Assembly (NCBI GenBank): GCA_016708265.1
Contig: JADJGA010000004.1
Coordinates: forward strand, 1-64,000
Direction of reading: 5' to 3'
Length of the DNA: 64,000 nt
Source: Saprospiraceae bacterium
Lineage (GTDB): Bacteria; Bacteroidota; Bacteroidia; Chitinophagales; Saprospiraceae
Shown here: positions 61,044 to 64,000 of the stretch, in pieces
How the letters are laid out: every line of letters begins with the position of its first letter
Position numbering within the stretch: the first letter of the stretch is position 1
Notes under the pieces: generated by a model
What the model saw: the letters and a program-made list of their open reading frames with translations, nothing else
What the model was told of the DNA's origin: nothing
The model's database searches: none
Translations under genes and position numbers: made by a program

Positions 61044-61655
61044 ATGATAGAATGGCTGTTTAATAATCCTTTTATCTTTGGTTTGATAACTTTTGTTTTA
61101 ATGTGCATAGATTGGGGACTTACAATACTCCAGGAAAGTGAAAGAAAGGAACATTATTTTAGTCATTACCAAAGTTATCCAATTAACACAATTGAAGGTA
61201 GTCCTGCTTTTCAGAGTGCAGTTGCAAAACGTCGGTTGATAAATCCAAAACATTTTATTGCTTCAGTGATTATTGGAACAACAGTATCATTTGCTTTACT
61301 ACTAATTCCCCGAGGATTTAGTGCATTATTTATTGGATACATATGGGGCCTTTTTATAATAGTTTGTACTCAACACCTGAACAATTTATTCGGATATATT
61401 GCCAGTCGTAAAGGACTTCATGGAAAATTGTATTTACATCAAAGAACTGCTTATTTGATACAATCCGGACGCTATTTTTCGATAGCAATACTTCTATTAA
61501 TATTGTCGATTCTTTCTGGTTCTGAGCTTATTTATGGGGTTACAATTGCAGGATTTACTTCTGCCTTTAGACAAATTGTCTGGTTGAGAAAAGTACCTCT
61601 AATTGATAAAAATGATTTGCCTCCTGATTTGGAGATTTCAAAAAATGAGAATTAA
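61044..61655 (+). CDS. multi-pass membrane protein, uncharacterised
   Basis: 203 residues, intact. Five or six hydrophobic segments (LFNNPFIFGLITFVLMCIDW, HFIASVIIGTTVSFALLLIP, FIGYIWGLFIIVCTQ, YFSIAILLLILSILSG) and a polar middle with LHQRTAYLIQSGRYF. No family recognised. A stand-alone gene in the cassette-like region. Confidence 0.65.
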   Translation: MIEWLFNNPFIFGLITFVLMCIDWGLTILQESERKEHYFSHYQSYPINTIEGSPAFQSAVAKRRLINPKHFIASVIIGTTVSFALLLIPRGFSALFIGYIWGLFIIVCTQHLNNLFGYIASRKGLHGKLYLHQRTAYLIQSGRYFSIAILLLILSILSGSELIYGVTIAGFTSAFRQIVWLRKVPLIDKNDLPPDLEISKNEN

Positions 61656-61698
61656 ATTCAGATATACATGTTGAATAAAATGCACGAACGCACAACAC

Positions 61699-61808
61699 GC
61701 GGTATAAATAATTGCCGGGATAGTAGGTTATTTATGGATTGTTGCCCGCTTCAACACTTGTATAACTGGATAGGAAATCGCCCGCAATCGGCAACTTTTC
61801 ATACCGCC
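61699..61808. repeat. long imperfect palindrome, family P, copy 3
   Basis: Arms GCGGTATAAATAATTGCC (61699-61716) and GGCAACTTTTCATACCGCC (61790-61808); outer bases TGCACGAACGCACAAC and CCGATGCACA extend the pairing. Interior GGATAGGAAATCGCCCGC matches copy 1's GATAGGAAAGTGCATCG. Same length (110 bp) as copy 1. Confidence 0.6.
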
Positions 61809-61841
61809 ATCCGATGCACAATTTACTAAATTGGAAATATT

Positions 61842-63357
61842 ATGAAAAAAAGAATTTATCTTGCAATTATAACAAGTATGTTCTTGGTTCTACATGAAAA
61901 CAGGGTTTTAAGTCAAATAGATTATAAAGGTAATCAACTAGACACAACTGATATTGTTATTGGGAAAAGATACATTATCCATTCTAAAGTACTAGGAGAG
62001 GATAGAGAAATATTCATTCATGTCCCTATTGAAGATAGGTTAGATTACGATACAGTGTATTATCCGGTGGTTTATGTTTTCGATGGTTCTTCACAATTTC
62101 TAAGTATTGTTGATATTATGAATCGACTAAGCACTTCAATGGGAGATGAAATATGCCCCAAAATGATTGTTGTAGGCATTAAACAATATGATAGGGAAAA
62201 AGATCTCGGATTAGAACATGACAATCAGGGTAAATTAACAAGTAATAGTTTGACAAACGATAAATTTACAGAATTTATTGAAAAGGAGTTGCAACCTTAT
62301 GTTGATGCAAAGTATCATACAATACCATACCGTATACTTATCGGTTACTCACTAGGTGGGCTGAAAGCGATGAATATAATCGCATACAACACGAATTTAT
62401 TTAGTGCTTACATTGTAATAGATCCAAGTCTAGGCCATTATAATAATCAGTGGTATAATAACTCTATTAATAAAATTGAAAACGCAAATTTATCTAATAA
62501 ATCTGTTTTTTTGGCAATGGCTCAAACAATGAAGATGGGAACTGATACAAATGATATTAAAAAAGATACTACAACAGATTCTAGACATATGCGTAATATT
62601 ATGACCGCTGCTGATGCTTTTAGAAAGAATCAATCAACGTATGATTTTACTTGGAAGTATTATCCGCATGAATATCATGGAAGTGTACCTTTTATAGCGG
62701 AATTTGATGCTTTTTATAAAATCTTTGATTGGTACAATTTGCAAAAATAAGATTTATATTTAAAAATGAAAATGATGGCGATTCTATAAGAAATATAATC
62801 TCAAATCATTTCTCTAATATTTCAAAAAAATAGGATTTAATTTTTTTCCACCTGAATATTATATTAAACAAATTGCTGAATATTTTTATAACAAAGAAAA
62901 ATATAAGACTGCCCTTTCCTTGTTGAAATTGAATTATGATAATTATCCAGAAAGTGCATATTCAAAATTCTTTTATGAATTAGGCATGAAGGAGCTATAC
63001 TGGAGCAAGAAGAAATCATTAAATGAGCTTCTATCAGAAAAATCATTAAAGGAAATTCATACAATTTGTTTAGCAGAATCAAAAAAGAATGACCCTGATT
63101 ACAACATTTCTGAAATCGCAATTAATACGCTTGGCTATAAATTGATTGAAGAAAGGAAGATAAAAGAAGCACTTGAATTTTTCAATATTAACACAGAGCT
63201 TTATCCAAATTCAGCAAACGTTTTTGACAGCTACGGAGAATGTTTATTGTTAGCAGGAAAAGAGAAAGAAGGGTTAGCCGCATATAAAAAATCCTTAGAG
63301 TTAGATCCTAAAAACGTTAATGCTGAAAATATCCTGATGAAATATAATCACAAGTAA
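61842..63357 (+). CDS. secreted esterase (Fes/esterase D-like) with C-terminal TPR, frameshifted
   Basis: About 500 residues. Signal MKKRIYLAIITSMFLVLHEN, then an alpha/beta-hydrolase of the esterase D type: YYPVVYVFDGSSQF, the nucleophile elbow RILIGYSLGGLKAMN (GxSxG), IVIDPSLGHYNNQWY and the C-terminal His in YYPHEYHGSVPFI. After two A-run indels (near 62748 and 62830) the reading continues FFPPEYYIKQIAEYFYNKEK and a TPR pair ends LAAYKKSLELDPKNVNA. Esterase plus TPR is a common architecture in this phylum. Substrate unknown. Confidence 0.82.
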
Positions 63358-63373
63358 AATAGTACATAACATC

Positions 63374-63481
63374 ATGCAAATATTTAGCGGGCTGTGTAAC
63401 TTTTTGACAAAGACTGCTACTTATATAGTACAATCGGTTTGACAAAGAACTGCAAGGAAAAATGCCCGCCAAATTCTGCAT
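63374..63481. repeat. long imperfect palindrome, family P-like, copy 4
   Basis: Arms ATGCAAATATTTAGCGGGC (63374-63392) and GCCCGCCAAATTCTGCAT (63464-63481), with TTTGACAAAGACTGC and TTTGACAAAGAACTGC repeated inside. It is followed by AACAGTTAGACCAATA, the same junction that follows copy 1. Confidence 0.55.
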
Positions 63482-63487
63482 TGAACA

Positions 63488-64000
63488 GTTAGACCAATAT
63501 CATCAAATTTGTATCTGACATTTTACAAAATGGCAGTAATCGAGGTTGATCAAAAACTTACCTAAACTCTTCCTTCGTGTATCCATCTATATTAAAGTAG
63601 CCTGAGGAAGGAAAGGATAAAAAATGTAAAATGAAAAATGAAAAATGAAAAAAATAAAATTCACCAATCCCAAAGTAACGTACTTCGTAAATCTTAAATC
63701 GTAAATCCACCTATTCTAAAGTAGCCTGAGGAAGGAAAGGACGAAAATGTAAAATGCAAAATGTAAAATGAAAAATGAAAAATGAAAAATATAAAACCCG
63801 GTAATCCAAAAATAACTTAGTTCGTAAATCGTAAATCGTAATTCGTAATTCGTAATTCGTAAATCCTCTTTATCCTACCTTTTAAATCCTTCGGGATACA
63901 TCACTACTTCGATCATGTTCTGTTCATCAAAATATTTGACAGCAGCATTTTGTACATCTTCGGCAGTAAGTTTACCGATCCTGTTTTCCAGTGTTTCGAT
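63488..64000. repeat. long direct repeat DR, right copy (runs off the window)
   Basis: GTTAGACCAATATCATCAAA to the end of the window. It contains an internal duplication of about 120 bp (two AAAGTAGCCTGAGGAAGGAA segments at about 63594 and 63720), which the left copy lacks, and longer TCGTAAT/AAATGAA microsatellites. Confidence 0.75.
63875..64000 (-). CDS. M16 zinc peptidase, 3' end only (partial at window edge)
   Basis: IETLENRIGKLTAEDVQNAA-type sequence, then KYFDEQNMIEVVMYPEGFKR and TAG at 63875-63877. Nearly identical to the fragment at 58415, with K-to-Q as the one residue change seen. It is probably the end of the functional gene continuing beyond the window. Confidence 0.7.
   Translation of the reverse strand: METLENRIGKLTAEDVQNAAVKYFDEQNMIEVVMYPEGFKR

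Overview
The window is from a low-GC member of the Bacteroidota, probably a Bacteroidales-type anaerobe or facultative organism. The evidence is the recurrent promoter element TAnnTTTG upstream of genes, a TonB-dependent receptor paired with a DUF5689 lipoprotein, TlpA-type thioredoxins, gliding-clade surface-protein styles, and AT-rich intergenic DNA full of low-complexity tracts. Single-base insertions and deletions break many ORFs, mostly at homopolymers. They also hit genes a cell cannot lose (smc, tyrS, rplS, engB), so most are probably read or assembly errors. Coordinates for such genes are given for the reconstructed whole gene.

Left part (1-32.4 kb) is mostly core genome: a GH13 amylase running off the left edge; a damaged membrane protein; a TlpA-type thioredoxin; a molybdenum cofactor operon (moeA, moaA, moaC, MOSC-MogA fusion); trmN6; a DUF5689 lipoprotein and its TonB-dependent receptor; smc; a second thioredoxin; tRNA-Arg; a di-haem cytochrome c peroxidase; tyrS; a FabH-like ketosynthase; rplS; an outer-membrane barrel; engB with an overlapping acyltransferase; an exonuclease; a class V aminotransferase; and an MBL-fold hydrolase.

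The middle (32.4-47.3 kb) is an accessory defence-like island with many repeats. It holds a broken Fic gene, a MntA/HepT toxin-antitoxin pair, a surface protein with a CarboxypepD_reg-like domain, and the most interesting locus of the window. That locus is a four-gene operon (37.2-44.5 kb) with a large DNA-reading protein (alpha-CTD-like HhH modules, sigma region-4-like HTH, HARE-HTH-like modules, 65-residue helicase-associated-type repeats), a 60-residue protein, a DndD-type SMC ATPase, and a DndE-HerA fusion. DndA, DndB and DndC are not seen. After it come an IS21-like end, a 21-bp minisatellite and a hypothetical gene.

From 47.4 to 57.8 kb lies one co-directional envelope module: two-component system, DUF202 protein, PAP2 phosphatase, PepSY-like lipoprotein, TolC/MFP/RND efflux pump and a PagL-like lipid A deacylase. 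It is bracketed by two members of one hairpin family. From 58.0 to 63.5 kb small single genes, all on the plus strand, alternate with long imperfect palindromes in a cassette-like pattern. This stretch is bounded by a direct repeat that carries the 3' end of an M16 peptidase gene; the second copy runs off the right edge.

Several dispersed elements can be delimited by comparing copies: a ~340-370 bp element with inverted ends (3.6 and 33.5 kb), a ~200 bp repeat (33.9, 36.9, 46.8, 58.7 kb, plus a tail-only copy at 60.9 kb), and a 154 bp MITE nested inside one of these copies.
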